In this document: positions 1 to 9,117 of the stretch, in pieces
Numbering within the stretch: the stretch's first letter is position 1
How the letters are laid out: each line of letters begins with the position of its first letter
Assembly: GCA_017416465.1 (NCBI GenBank)
Contig: JAFQCK010000146.1
Location: forward strand, 79,659-143,658
Direction of reading: 5' to 3'
Length of the DNA: 64,000 bases
Source of the DNA: Lachnospiraceae bacterium
GTDB taxonomy: Bacteria > Bacillota > Clostridia > Lachnospirales > Lachnospiraceae
Notes under the pieces: generated by a model
Seen by the model: the letters and a program-made list of their open reading frames with translations, nothing else
The model's database searches: none
Told to the model about the DNA's origin: nothing
Made by a program: the position numbers and the translations under genes

Positions 1-1086
1 TGAAAGACCTGCATTAACAGCCGGTCTGAAACCTGCATTAAACATCTCTGTCTCAAGATAAATCTGACCATCAGTAATAGAAATAACGTTAGTCGGAATA
101 TATGCTGAAACGTCACCTGCCTGAGTCTCAATGATTGGTAAAGCAGTAAGTGAACCACCACCTAATTCATCTGAAAGTCTTGCAGCACGTTCAAGTAATC
201 TTGAATGTAAATAGAATACGTCACCCGGATATGCTTCACGTCCCGGTGGTCTTCTAAGAAGCAATGAAAGTGTACGATATGCAGTAGCATGTTTACTTAA
301 GTCATCATAGATAACTAATACATCGTCACCATTTTCCATCCACTCTTCACCTATTGCACAGCCTGAATATGGCGCAATATACTGAAGTGGTGCTAAATCA
401 CTGGCTGTTGAAACAACGATTGTTGTATAAGCCATCGCACCATGCTCCTCTAATGTCTTAACGATTGTTGCAACTGTAGAAGCCTTCTGACCTATTGCAA
501 CATATATACATTTAACATTCTGACCTTTCTGGTTAATGATTGTATCTATAGCTATAGCTGTTTTACCTGTCTGACGGTCACCAATGATAAGCTCACGCTG
601 TCCTCTTCCGATTGGTACCATTGCATCAATAGCCTTAATACCTGTCTGAAGCGGTGTATCAACAGATTTTCTTGAAATAACACCTGATGCTACTCTCTCA
701 ATCTGTCTGTGCTTATCTGTATGGATAGGTCCTTTGCCATCTACAGGCTGACCAAGTGCATTTACAACACGACCAAGCATTGCATCGCCTACCGGCACCT
801 CAACTACTCGTCCTGTTGATTTAACAGTATCGCCTTCATTTATATTCTTCTGGTTACCTAAAAGAACAGCACCAACGTTGTCTTCTTCAAGGTTAAGTAC
901 CATACCGTATACTTCTCCTGGGAATTCTAAAAGTTCTCCCTGCATAGCCTTCTCAAGACCATGTATACGAGCGATTCCGTCAGCTACCTGGATTACTGTA
1001 CCGATGTTTGACACATCAAGTTCAGCGGAATATTTTTGTATCTGTTCTTTGATTACAGAACTTATTTCTTCCGGTTTTAAATTCAT
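1..1086 (-). CDS. atpA: F1F0 ATP synthase subunit alpha (partial, C-terminus outside window)
   Basis: Non-catalytic alpha subunit of the F1 head. The reading frame is open from the ATG at 1086 (protein starts [16 protein letters not shown]) to the first base of the window, giving 362 residues of the usual ~500. The P-loop GDRQTGKT, the beta-barrel stretch with [19 protein letters not shown] and the conserved [22 protein letters not shown] are all present. It is the last visible gene of the atp operon, 28 bases after atpH; gamma, beta and epsilon genes are expected beyond the left edge. Identity is certain; only the C-terminal part cannot be judged. Confidence 0.98.
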   Translation of the reverse strand, partial: MNLKPEEISSVIKEQIQKYSAELDVSNIGTVIQVADGIARIHGLEKAMQGELLEFPGEVYGMVLNLEEDNVGAVLLGNQKNINEGDTVKSTGRVVEVPVGDAMLGRVVNALGQPVDGKGPIHTDKHRQIERVASGVISRKSVDTPLQTGIKAIDAMVPIGRGQRELIIGDRQTGKTAIAIDTIINQKGQNVKCIYVAIGQKASTVATIVKTLEEHGAMAYTTIVVSTASDLAPLQYIAPYSGCAIGEEWMENGDDVLVIYDDLSKHATAYRTLSLLLRRPPGREAYPGDVFYLHSRLLERAARLSDELGGGSLTALPIIETQAGDVSAYIPTNVISITDGQIYLETEMFNAGFRPAVNAGLS

Positions 1087-1114
1087 GGAGCTAACCCACC
1101 TTCTTTCCTAATAA

Positions 1115-1663
1115 TTAAACAAGCTGAATCTTATACAGCTCTCTGGATAATTTGTCAATCTTGTGACTGATACTTGTATCCACAACTCTGTCGCCTATAC
1201 GTATTATCATTCCTCCGATAATATCCTTATTAACAGTGTAATTCATTTCAAATGTTTCATAATGTGTAGTTGCAAGCAATTTATCTAAAACATTTTTCTT
1301 ACTTTCGTCACTAAGCTCTATCGCTGTTGTGACATATGCAACTCCGATTTTCTTATATTCCTTAACTACTGAAATAAAATAATCAAGAATATTTAATATG
1401 TCATTTTGTCTTTCTTTTCTAACTATAACAGTTAAAAATCCAACAAAATCCTTTGATGCCCTATCACTAAAAATGTCTTCTATCACCTTGATTTTTTCAT
1501 CTTTGTCTATCTTCGGGTGATTCAAAAGTTTTATAAGCTCACTGTTGCTTTGAAACACTTCTTTTATAACCTTAGACTCTTCAAAAAGTAAGTCTAATTT
1601 ATTTTCTTCAAGAGCCAGTTCAAACAATGCATCACCGTATGTTTTTGATACTAGCTTTGCCAT
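1115..1663 (-). CDS. atpH: F1F0 ATP synthase subunit delta
   Basis: 182 aa, the normal length for the delta (OSCP) subunit that links the F1 head to the peripheral stalk. The N-terminal helical domain begins MAKLVSKTYGDALFELALEE, and the C-terminal region has the typical IGGMIIRIGDRVVDTSISHKI ending. Its start overlaps the end of atpF by 13 bases, so the two are probably translationally coupled. AGGAGAG lies just upstream of the ATG. Confidence 0.96.
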   Translation of the reverse strand: MAKLVSKTYGDALFELALEENKLDLLFEESKVIKEVFQSNSELIKLLNHPKIDKDEKIKVIEDIFSDRASKDFVGFLTVIVRKERQNDILNILDYFISVVKEYKKIGVAYVTTAIELSDESKKNVLDKLLATTHYETFEMNYTVNKDIIGGMIIRIGDRVVDTSISHKIDKLSRELYKIQLV

Positions 1664-2172
1664 GTGCTCTCTCCTATCTCTTTCAATGTTTCCTCAATAA
1701 GTGCGTTCTGTGTAGCTTCGTCAACAGATACCGCAGCAACCTTGCCTGCCATAAGAGTAGCAACTGCAATAATTTCTTTCTTAAGCTCATCTTTAACCTT
1801 CTGCTTTTCAAGTTCTGCTTCATTTTTAGCATGAGCAATAATTCTTGCCGCTTCCTCTTTAGCTTCCGCAACTATTCTTTCTTCATTCTTAAGTGCTTTC
1901 TTTCTTGCTTCACTAAGGATAGCTTCAGCATCTTTTTCTACATTCTTAATCTTTGCATCATAATCTTCTTTGAGTTTCGCAGCTTCTAACTTATCTTTTT
2001 CAGCCTGGTCTCTGTCATTAGCAATTCTCTCTTTTCTTTTATCCAAAAGATTTCTGACAGGATTTAATAAAAAATATGATACAAATATGAATAATACAAA
2101 CATATTCACTGCCACAATTCCGGCATCAAATAAAGTTTGCGCATCTAATCCAAATAGTCTTTCACCAAACAA
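1651..2172 (-). CDS. atpF: F1F0 ATP synthase subunit b
   Basis: 173 aa peripheral-stalk subunit. One N-terminal membrane helix (about residues 15-37, ending FLLNPVRNLLDKRK) is followed by a long charged coiled coil rich in Lys, Glu and Ala, as expected for subunit b. It lies between atpE and atpH in the canonical order and overlaps atpH by 13 bases. An out-of-frame open frame inside the coiled coil is an artefact. Confidence 0.96.
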   Translation of the reverse strand: MFGERLFGLDAQTLFDAGIVAVNMFVLFIFVSYFLLNPVRNLLDKRKERIANDRDQAEKDKLEAAKLKEDYDAKIKNVEKDAEAILSEARKKALKNEERIVAEAKEEAARIIAHAKNEAELEKQKVKDELKKEIIAVATLMAGKVAAVSVDEATQNALIEETLKEIGESTWQS

Positions 2173-2223
2173 GGTCTTGCCTCCTTTCTGAGTTTTTCTT
2201 CAATTCTTTATTTAGGCTTAACC

Positions 2224-2493
<270 letters not shown>

Positions 2494-2539
2494 CTATTCT
2501 GCCTCAATAACTGAGAATTTTTAAATATTTTAATTAGTT

Positions 2540-3322
2540 TTAGTCGCCTATTTTATCAGTAATATAAACCATTGTAAGCATACAAATTACATATGCCTGA
2601 ATACAGCCTGAGAAAATATCAAAATATACGTGTAATACAGAAGGCCATGCAACTGTATATGGTCCCACCAATCCGTATATAAGACCCATAAGAACTGTAC
2701 CTGACATTACATTACCAAAAAGACGAAGTGAAAGCGATAACGGTACTGCAAATTCACCAATTATATTAATTGGGAATAAAAACCAAATCGGTTCGAACAT
2801 CGATTTAAAATGTCCTAATTTGTTCTGTTTAATTGCATTATACTGAATTAAACCAAATGTAATTAATCCAAGAGGTAATGTTACACCATAATCTGCTGTT
2901 GGTGGTCTAAGACCTAAAAGTCCGGATAAATTACATAACAATACAAAAATGAACAAAGTTGATATATAGTTTACAAACTTCTTAGTTTTTGAACCCATAA
3001 TTCCTTTTACCATATTGTCAAGCATCTCAACAACAAGTTCGGCAATATTTTGAATTACACCGGGTTCACTATCTTCTGTTGCATTCTTTATCTTTTTATT
3101 TACTATTAATGCAAATATCATAATTACTAATGTAATTATAAAAAGACATACATGCGTTGTAGTTATATATAGCTTCTGTCCACCAATAGTAATTTCTTCG
3201 AGCTGTTGTATCATAAAACTTCCGGCACTTTCTTTTGGCTCTTTAGCATCAGCCGCCAAAAGTGTGGAATATGCATTTATGTTTTTTACCAAACTCAATG
3301 AACCTAATATTCCGTTTCCCAC
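2540..3322 (-). CDS. atpB: F1F0 ATP synthase subunit a
   Basis: 260 aa polytopic F0 subunit forming the ion half-channels against the c ring. The essential arginine lies in LSLSLRLFGNVMSG, and the C-terminal helix holds the conserved pattern IFSGCIQAYVICML. Five to six membrane segments follow a short extracellular N-terminus. It starts 4 bases after the upstream atpI-like gene and precedes atpE by 58 bases, so it belongs to the atp operon. Confidence 0.96.
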   Translation of the reverse strand: MGNGILGSLSLVKNINAYSTLLAADAKEPKESAGSFMIQQLEEITIGGQKLYITTTHVCLFIITLVIMIFALIVNKKIKNATEDSEPGVIQNIAELVVEMLDNMVKGIMGSKTKKFVNYISTLFIFVLLCNLSGLLGLRPPTADYGVTLPLGLITFGLIQYNAIKQNKLGHFKSMFEPIWFLFPINIIGEFAVPLSLSLRLFGNVMSGTVLMGLIYGLVGPYTVAWPSVLHVYFDIFSGCIQAYVICMLTMVYITDKIGD

Positions 3323-3326
3323 ATTC

Positions 3327-3743
3327 TCACCTTCCTTTTTCTATAGATTTTTTTGCTAAAACTTTATGAGTAAACGGCTGTAAATAAGCCGATACTTTCA
3401 ATGCCATAACTCCTATTATAAGTCCTATAACATCGCCAATCTTAAACCAGGCAACTGCCACCATTGCTAAAAGTGTCAGAATAAGACGAATAGAAGCTGT
3501 CTTTCTTAAGTGCATCTCTGCACCTTTTGATTTCATATTCACAGTCTCTTCTACTGTTATTATCATATTAATTGTCCCCAATGTAGATATCAGAACACCA
3601 AATAAAAATCCTAAGGATACATACAATTTATGCTTTGCTAATATTAAAATTATTATCTGACCAACGATATAAAATAATACATTTCCAATAAGTAATTCTT
3701 TTCCCGTCTCACTTATTCTTATTCCATTTTTCAATCGCTTCAT
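3327..3743 (-). CDS. atpI: ATP synthase subunit I-like membrane protein
   Basis: 138 aa with four predicted membrane helices and no soluble domain. Position directly before atpB and the general look (hydrophobic pairs split by a charged loop, LRKTASIRLILTL) fit the ATP_synt_I family, whose members assist assembly of the c ring or magnesium uptake. The start overlaps the preceding AtpZ-like gene by 35 bases. The family is poorly conserved, so the call leans on position. Confidence 0.75.
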   Translation of the reverse strand: MKRLKNGIRISETGKELLIGNVLFYIVGQIIILILAKHKLYVSLGFLFGVLISTLGTINMIITVEETVNMKSKGAEMHLRKTASIRLILTLLAMVAVAWFKIGDVIGLIIGVMALKVSAYLQPFTHKVLAKKSIEKGR

Positions 3744-4002
3744 TTACCAGCTTTTTCTCCTCTTCTATCTCAGTATGTCTTTTTGTTTTTATTGTAGCCT
3801 TGTTAACAAGTATATAAACACTCCTACATCCTGCTAAAATTCCCAATATCAGAAAAGGCACTGTTAAAAACCAGCCTGTCTTACTTTCAAGATAAATCCC
3901 TATAAAAAGCAATAAGAATATAGGAACCATCATACTAATTCCAAGTTGTGAAATAAGTGCAATATTGGCAAAAACTTCTCTACCATAACCTTTTTTCTTC
4001 AT
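3709..4002 (-). CDS. AtpZ/AtpI-type F0F1-ATPase accessory protein
   Basis: 97 aa with two membrane helices and a basic, charged C-terminal tail. It opens the atp operon, where small AtpZ-family (putative Ca2+/Mg2+ transporter) proteins usually sit in Firmicutes. AGAAGGGA lies a suitable distance upstream of the ATG. The first helix contains ISMMVPIFLLLFIGIYLES. Function is inferred from position and the two-helix form. Confidence 0.75.
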   Translation of the reverse strand: MKKKGYGREVFANIALISQLGISMMVPIFLLLFIGIYLESKTGWFLTVPFLILGILAGCRSVYILVNKATIKTKRHTEIEEEKKLVNEAIEKWNKNK

Positions 4003-4047
4003 AAAAATCCCTTCTGTCTTGATTGTTCAGAACCTACCGGAAAACAC

Positions 4048-4533
4048 CTATAAACTTATCTTTACTTCCCTTCCGCTATGGACATAACTGCTTACCTTTA
4101 CACCTGATGATTCTAGCATCCTTTTTGAAGCTATTACGGACGGTGTATCTGCATATTTATCTGAATCATACACTATTTCCTTAATACCTGACTGAATAAT
4201 AGCCTTTGCACATTCATTACACGGAAATAGTGTAACATACATCTTGGCACCTTCAAGACTTCCACCTCGATAATTAAGTATTGCATTAAGTTCACTATGT
4301 GTTGCATACAAATACTTACTCGCTAATTCATCTTCACATTTTCCCCAAGGATAATCATCATCTGAACAGCCATTAGGAAATCCGTTGTATCCCATTGACA
4401 AAATCTTATTATTATGACTTACTATACAAGCTCCAACCTGGGTATTAGGGTCTTTTGAACGCATTGCTGATAAATGTGCAACCCCCATAAAATATTCATC
4501 CCAAGTTATATAATCTGTTCTTTTATCACTCAT
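4048..4533 (-). CDS. dCMP deaminase (ComEB family)
   Basis: 161 aa zinc-dependent deaminase converting dCMP to dUMP for thymidylate synthesis. The zinc site is visible as THSELNAI (His ligand plus proton-shuttle Glu) and PCNECAKAI (two Cys ligands). The N-terminal MGVAHLSAMRSKDPNTQVGA is characteristic of the dCMP/Tad superfamily. It lies in the sua5-phosphatase-rpiB-atp block. A structured inverted-repeat element occupies its 5' leader. It could be named comEB, but no competence role can be claimed. Confidence 0.92.
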   Translation of the reverse strand: MSDKRTDYITWDEYFMGVAHLSAMRSKDPNTQVGACIVSHNNKILSMGYNGFPNGCSDDDYPWGKCEDELASKYLYATHSELNAILNYRGGSLEGAKMYVTLFPCNECAKAIIQSGIKEIVYDSDKYADTPSVIASKRMLESSGVKVSSYVHSGREVKISL

Positions 4534-4551
4534 ATACTTAAATTAGTCTCC

Positions 4552-4666
4552 ATTCCGCAGGCATTATAAAATGCAGAAGTAATCGCAAACCGAATCTCAA
4601 ATTCAACTCTGCGATAAGTGCTATTTGTGTTGCCTGCGGCACAAATAGCTACGAACTTGATGTTCG
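4552..4666 (-). repeat. Nested inverted-repeat element between rpiB and the dCMP deaminase gene
   Basis: Several inverted repeats fill this 133-base gap. GCTATTTGTG (4620-4629) pairs perfectly with CACAAATAGC (4640-4649). CCGCAGGCA (4555-4563) can pair with TGCCTGCGG (4631-4639), which is the loop of the first hairpin, so the two folds compete. GCATT/AATGC, ATCGCA/TGCGAT and CGAAC/GTTCG (4652-4666) form further short stems. There is no U-run after any stem, so it is not an ordinary terminator. It may be a dispersed structured repeat or a leader RNA. Confidence 0.6.
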
Positions 4667-5095
4667 CTAGTCCTCTATCATATTAATTCTTCTAATGTGT
4701 CTCTCATCATTCGAAAATTCTGTATCTAAGAATGTATCCACAATCTTAAGTGCAAGTCCCTGACCTACAACTCTTCCACCAAGAGCAAGAATATTTGCAT
4801 CATTATGCAACCTTGTAGCCTCTGCCATAAAGCAATCTGTACAAAGCGCAGCCCTGATTCCTTTTATCTTATTGGCAGCAATCGAAATACCAATTCCTGT
4901 GCCACATACAAGTATTCCTTTGTCACACTTTCCTTCCGCTACAGCATACGCAGTCTTTTTCGCATATTCCGGATAATCAACTGCATCCTCACTATTGCAA
5001 CCAAAATCCATATATTCAATATTTCTTTCTTTTAAATGTTTAATAATAGCTTCTTTTAATTCATAACCACCATGGTCGCATCCAATTCCTATCAT
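4667..5095 (-). CDS. rpiB: Ribose 5-phosphate isomerase B
   Basis: 142 aa, the normal size for RpiB, which interconverts ribose 5-phosphate and ribulose 5-phosphate in the pentose phosphate pathway. The N-terminal IGCDHGGYELKE and the active-site loop LVCGTGIGISIAANK with its catalytic Cys are both present, and the C-terminal half has the usual LGGRVVGQGLA. It is separated by about 50 bases from the phosphatase-like gene and is probably in the same operon. Confidence 0.96.
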   Translation of the reverse strand: MIGIGCDHGGYELKEAIIKHLKERNIEYMDFGCNSEDAVDYPEYAKKTAYAVAEGKCDKGILVCGTGIGISIAANKIKGIRAALCTDCFMAEATRLHNDANILALGGRVVGQGLALKIVDTFLDTEFSNDERHIRRINMIED

Positions 5096-5145
5096 CTTCC
5101 TAAAACCTTTCTTTATTCTTTCTCATTTATTATATTATATACTTT

Positions 5146-5607
5146 TTAATTCAAATCTGCTTGGCTATGAACAGTTACATAGACTTTATTTACCAACTTT
5201 TCCAAATACTCATACTGACTTCCGTAATCAGATAAATCACCACCAAAAGCCATCTCTACATCTAAAGCTTCCTTTGTAAATTCTCTGATGGAATAAACAT
5301 TTACAGCATTCTCAAAATCCTCATATACCTTGTTCTTAAGCAAATCAGTCATTACCAAAACAAGTGTATCATCATTAAAATCTTCGGATATTAACTGTTC
5401 TGATGTTTCTTCTCCGATATCTATTCCTTTACTCTTTGCAATCGCAACCGCCTTTGGATTAACCGGTTCCGAAAAAAGTACAATCATCCCTCTTGCATAT
5501 ATCTGCATATGCTTGTCTTTATTAATATTTTTATATATGGCTTTGGCTAAAATACTTCTGCAAGTACCCTCGCTACTGACAAATATTATCTTTCTATACC
5601 TGTTCAT
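5146..5607 (-). CDS. Low-molecular-weight protein tyrosine phosphatase-like protein with altered active site
   Basis: 153 aa with the LMW-PTP fold pattern: an N-terminal phosphate loop followed by SILAKAIYKNI. The loop reads VSSEGTCRS. In the family consensus CX5R the nucleophilic Cys would be at residue 11, where this protein has Ser; Cys16 and Arg17 are kept. No clear Asp-Pro general-acid loop is visible near the C-terminus. It is therefore probably a non-catalytic relative or uses different chemistry. It lies between sua5 and rpiB, a common Lachnospiraceae arrangement. Confidence 0.8.
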   Translation of the reverse strand: MNRYRKIIFVSSEGTCRSILAKAIYKNINKDKHMQIYARGMIVLFSEPVNPKAVAIAKSKGIDIGEETSEQLISEDFNDDTLVLVMTDLLKNKVYEDFENAVNVYSIREFTKEALDVEMAFGGDLSDYGSQYEYLEKLVNKVYVTVHSQADLN

Positions 5608-5668
5608 GATTGCACTATCCTTTCATAACGAAGTAATTACAAAGCTTGATTTAATAACTATATATATA

Positions 5669-6724
5669 TCACCTAACATCAACAATATTATATCCTGCTG
5701 CTTTTTGAAGCCTGTTCATTATTGCATGTCCAAGCTCTTCACTTTCAAAAGTTTCACCAAATATATAATCAACTTCTTTATCATCAAAATCTCTTAATAT
5801 CGTATAAAGGTTCCTCGATATCGTTAATTCATCAAGTCTGCTTCCAATTGAAACTTTATCTCCTAAGATATAATTCGATATCGTTTCATCACTTGCAATA
5901 ATACCAACTTTATATCCTTGTTCTATAAGCTTTTCAGTCTTTTTATTAATATAGTCTGCAACCTTTAAGACATCTCCTCTAACCATCTTAAAATCTGCCT
6001 TAGGTGCATAATGTCTGTATTTCATTCCCGGTGCTTTAGGTTTTACATCTTCTCTCATAGGCTCTATTATTGCCTTATCTATTTCAACTTTCCCAACTAC
6101 TTCTTCCAACATCTTTTTTGAAATATATCCGGGTCTCAGTATCATAGGAATCTCTTCTGTAACATCCACTATTGTAGATTCGATTCCAATTCCGACAGCT
6201 CCACCATCTATAATCATGGAAATTCTTCCGTCCAAATCATCTTTAACATGACTTGCGGTTGTAGGGCTTGGTCTTCCTGAAGTATTGGCACTCGGTGCTG
6301 CAATAACAACATCAGAATACTCTATCAGCTTAAGTGCTATCTTATGGTCAGGCATTCTGACTGCAACAGTATCAAGTCCACCTGTTGTTCCTTTTGGAAC
6401 AATATCACTCTTTTTAAATATAAGTGTTAATGGACCCGGCCAAAATGCTTTCATTAATTTCTTAGCACTTTCCGGAATTTCTTTTACTAATCTTTTAACC
6501 TGTTCTTCATTTGCAACATGCACAATCAACGGATTATCTGATGGTCTTCCTTTAGCTTCATAAATTTTAGCAGAAGCTAACTCATCAAGCGCATTAGCAC
6601 CAAGACCATATACCGTCTCTGTTGGAAATGCCACCATATCTCCTGAATGTAAGAATTCTGAGGCTAATTTAATAACCTCTATGTCTATGTTATCTATATC
6701 CGTACTTCTAATAATTGTCTGCAT
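5669..6724 (-). CDS. L-threonylcarbamoyladenylate synthase (Sua5 type)
   Basis: 351 aa, matching the long two-domain Sua5 form: an N-terminal YrdC domain with FPTETVYGLGANA, KGRPSDNPLIVHV, APSANTSGRPSPT and IESTIVDV, and a C-terminal Sua5 domain joined by PKAPGMKYRHYAPK. It makes threonylcarbamoyl-AMP from threonine, bicarbonate and ATP for the t6A37 modification of ANN-decoding tRNAs. AAGGTG precedes the ATG. It opens the block that leads into the atp operon. Confidence 0.96.
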   Translation of the reverse strand: MQTIIRSTDIDNIDIEVIKLASEFLHSGDMVAFPTETVYGLGANALDELASAKIYEAKGRPSDNPLIVHVANEEQVKRLVKEIPESAKKLMKAFWPGPLTLIFKKSDIVPKGTTGGLDTVAVRMPDHKIALKLIEYSDVVIAAPSANTSGRPSPTTASHVKDDLDGRISMIIDGGAVGIGIESTIVDVTEEIPMILRPGYISKKMLEEVVGKVEIDKAIIEPMREDVKPKAPGMKYRHYAPKADFKMVRGDVLKVADYINKKTEKLIEQGYKVGIIASDETISNYILGDKVSIGSRLDELTISRNLYTILRDFDDKEVDYIFGETFESEELGHAIMNRLQKAAGYNIVDVR

Positions 6725-6841
6725 TTTTTAACACCTTGAATTACATACAAATTTCATTCAATTATACCACTTTTATCTGTAAATTAAAACCAGTTATTTA
6801 CAAAAAGTTCAACTTATGTATTTTGACTTATATATTTGTTT

Positions 6842-7582
6842 TTAATCTTGCAACATACCGGAAGCAAAATTTTTTATCCCCTCACACAACGCCTCTGCAA
6901 TCTTTTCCTGATAATATTCATCCGCCAAATTCGTTGCATCTTCCCAGTTTGACAAAAAACCACACTCCACAATAACCGAAGTACAGCTCGATTTTTTCAA
7001 TATGTAATATGAATTATCAGCTTTTGCCTTTCTACGATTTGTATTATCCACCATCTCAATAATTTTAGTTTGAAGGCTCTCCGCTAACCTCTTACCTTCT
7101 TCCGACTCAGTATGATAGAAAACCTGTGCCCCTTTTACATCTTTTGATGAATAACTGTTTTGATGAATACTGATACACATATCAACATCTTCAGCATTAA
7201 TTATTTTCATTCTATTTTCCATATCCGAAATCTTTTTATTAGTTCCCGTTTCTGCCAACGTCTCATCCAAAGTTCTTGTCATAACTACATTTATTCCTAC
7301 TTCTTCACATTTATCTCTAAGTTTTAATGCAATATCCAGATTAATATCCTTTTCAAGCTTATTGTTTATTCCAACTTTCCCCGGGTCATATCCACCATGT
7401 CCTGCATCTATTACAATTGTTATATCTTTAAATTCATCATTCCTTTCGTGTTTTTTCGACTCTTTATCTTTTTTCTGCTTCGATGCAAACACTTGGTTTG
7501 CTCCCGAATTATAATAAATACTTGCAACAAGTACCATCATAATCATCATTACACTCATTATTATTTCAAAACGCTTTCTCAT
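6842..7582 (-). CDS. N-acetylmuramoyl-L-alanine amidase (Amidase_3, CwlD-like)
   Basis: About 246 aa. An N-terminal membrane anchor or signal (about residues 5-25) precedes one Amidase_3 domain. Zinc ligands are in VIDAGHGGYDPG, a Glu near KLEKD and SIHQNSY; the catalytic Glu is in VIVECGFLSN. It should cleave the amide bond between muramic acid and the stem peptide outside the membrane. Length and domain layout resemble CwlD, but no sporulation context is visible. I start it at the ATG at 7582; a GTG 12 bases further upstream lacks a clear ribosome binding site. Confidence 0.92.
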   Translation of the reverse strand: MRKRFEIIMSVMMIMMVLVASIYYNSGANQVFASKQKKDKESKKHERNDEFKDITIVIDAGHGGYDPGKVGINNKLEKDINLDIALKLRDKCEEVGINVVMTRTLDETLAETGTNKKISDMENRMKIINAEDVDMCISIHQNSYSSKDVKGAQVFYHTESEEGKRLAESLQTKIIEMVDNTNRRKAKADNSYYILKKSSCTSVIVECGFLSNWEDATNLADEYYQEKIAEALCEGIKNFASGMLQD

Positions 7583-7645
7583 AAAAAATCCCACTTAATT
7601 TACACTTTTTTATCATTATATTTTTTAATAGTACTATATATTCAA

Positions 7646-7675
7646 ATCAGATTGCTTTATTGAAATAAATCTGAT
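7646..7675. promoter_or_regulatory. Inverted repeat in the amidase/acyltransferase divergent promoter region
   Basis: ATCAGATT (7646-7653) and AATCTGAT (7668-7675) form a perfect 8-bp inverted repeat with a 14-base spacer. It overlaps a possible promoter for the acyltransferase (TTGCTT, 17 bases, TAAAAT). It lies between two divergent genes, so an operator is more likely than a terminator. Confidence 0.4.
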
Positions 7676-7714
7676 AAAATACCATATATTTTAATCAAAT
7701 AAAGGAGAAAAGTA

Positions 7715-8782
7715 ATGAACTCACAAAAAATTACAAAAGAGCTGTCTCAGAGAATAAATATCTATAAGCTAATATTAACATTTATGGTTGTTTATATCCA
7801 CGCATATTCCTCCTCGAACAGTAATAATATTTCGGAAATATCACCTTGGTTAGAGAATTTTAAATATATTATTTCACAGGCAATTTCTAAATCGTCTGTA
7901 CCGGCATTTTTCTTTTTATCCGCTTTTTTCTTATACCGAAAAGATTTTTCATGGAAAGAAAATGTAAAACAAAAATTCAAAACTTTAGGAATCTCCTACT
8001 TGTTACTAAATTTTATATGGATAATATTCTTTTTTGTAGCCCAAGAATTGCCATATACAAGAAATTTTTTTATAAGCTCAGGTAAAATAATTAAAGATTA
8101 TAATTTTATAGATTTTTCCAATGCATTTTTAGGCTTTAAGAATACTTTTTCTCCCTTTTTATATACATTATGGTTTGTACGTGACCTACTTTTTTTAAAT
8201 ATACTTTCAAAAATCATTTGGAAATTTATTGACAAAATCCCAAACCTTATGCTTATTATTACAGTAATTCTCTGGCTAACAATAGAATCGACAGGAATTT
8301 TTTGTTTAGATATTCAAGCTATTTGTTTTTGGATTTTAGGTGGAATTATCGTTAAGAAAAATATTAAATTAGATATAGCAGATAAAATTCCTTTTTTACT
8401 ATTAACTCTTATATATGTATTTAGTATAACCGTGGATTTATTATCACGTGATATGCAAATACATATGTCCATCCACCGCTTCAATGTAATTATTGGAATA
8501 ATATTTTGGTTTTCACTTACTAAATTCCTAATAAACGGTAATCTAAAACAATATTTATTAAATTTATCCGCTTATAATTTTAGCATATATCTCTTCCATG
8601 AGTTTACCCTTAGATTTGCAAAGAAAATCTGTGCAAAAATCCTTCCTGCAAGCACAATATCACAATTCTTGCAATATTTTTTCTTACCAATAGCTGTTAT
8701 TGCATTTTGTGTTATACTTAGTATTTGCTTAAAAAAGATTTTACCAAAATTTTATTCTTTACTAACAGGCGGTCGAACCTAA
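7715..8782 (+). CDS. Acyltransferase 3 family integral membrane protein
   Basis: 355 aa with about ten membrane helices. The N-terminal helix carries the family pattern around LILTFMVVYIHAY, where the His is the conserved catalytic residue, followed by SVPAFFFLSAFFLYRK. LWFVRDLLFLNIL in the middle also matches. Members transfer acyl groups to extracellular sugars, lipids or wall polymers; the substrate cannot be read from sequence. AAAGGAGAAA precedes the ATG. It stands alone on the plus strand and ends in a strong terminator. Confidence 0.88.
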   Translation: MNSQKITKELSQRINIYKLILTFMVVYIHAYSSSNSNNISEISPWLENFKYIISQAISKSSVPAFFFLSAFFLYRKDFSWKENVKQKFKTLGISYLLLNFIWIIFFFVAQELPYTRNFFISSGKIIKDYNFIDFSNAFLGFKNTFSPFLYTLWFVRDLLFLNILSKIIWKFIDKIPNLMLIITVILWLTIESTGIFCLDIQAICFWILGGIIVKKNIKLDIADKIPFLLLTLIYVFSITVDLLSRDMQIHMSIHRFNVIIGIIFWFSLTKFLINGNLKQYLLNLSAYNFSIYLFHEFTLRFAKKICAKILPASTISQFLQYFFLPIAVIAFCVILSICLKKILPKFYSLLTGGRT

Positions 8783-8850
8783 ATCTTTATGCAAATATTT
8801 TTTCATTGTATATTCTGCAAAAGGGACTATAAAAAACAGTTTTAACATAA

Positions 8851-8880
8851 GGCGTTTGTTCGCAAAAGCGAGCAGACGCC
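8851..8880 (+). terminator. Rho-independent terminator after the acyltransferase gene
   Basis: A 13-bp stem (8851-8863 with 8868-8880, two G-U pairs, AAAA loop) is followed by TTTCTTC. A weaker CCCG/CGGG hairpin lies at 8938-8952. Apart from these and the opposing terminator at 9069-9107, the 335-base gap 8783-9117 holds nothing recognisable. Confidence 0.8.
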
Positions 8881-9068
8881 TTTCTTCACACCTAAAGTTC
8901 TGAGAAAACTAATCTCTTTGACACACCTTAACAATCCCCCGTAAAAAACGGGCTTGTTTCGTATGTTCAATTTGAGTTTTTCAATTTCTAAGTGTAATTT
9001 TAGCTAATAATAAGTATAACTATCATTTGTGTTTTTATTTATTAGCATAAATTAATTCTACAAGCAAC

Positions 9069-9107
9069 AAAAGACCTACCTGCATCAAAATTACAGATAA
9101 GTCTTTT
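9069..9107 (-). terminator. Terminator of the polysaccharide operon after the GH18 gene
   Basis: Read on the minus strand, a 14-bp stem (AAAAGACTTATCTG with CAGGTAGGTCTTTT, two G-U pairs) with a 10-base loop ends in a T-rich tract, 11 bases after the stop codon of the GH18 gene. Confidence 0.8.
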
Positions 9108-9117
9108 ATTATAAATT

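Noticed and set aside
878-1111. Open frame on the plus strand inside atpA
   Set aside because: Antisense shadow; atpA on the minus strand is fully conserved here.
1627-1989. Plus-strand open frame across atpH/atpF
   Set aside because: Antisense to conserved ATP synthase genes, no ribosome binding site and no family features.
4620-4649. Perfect 10-bp hairpin as a simple terminator of rpiB
   Set aside because: No T-run on either strand, and it overlaps other stems.
8938-8952. CCCG/CGGG hairpin as a second acyltransferase terminator
   Set aside because: Only four base pairs and no T-run; the hairpin at 8851-8880 suffices.
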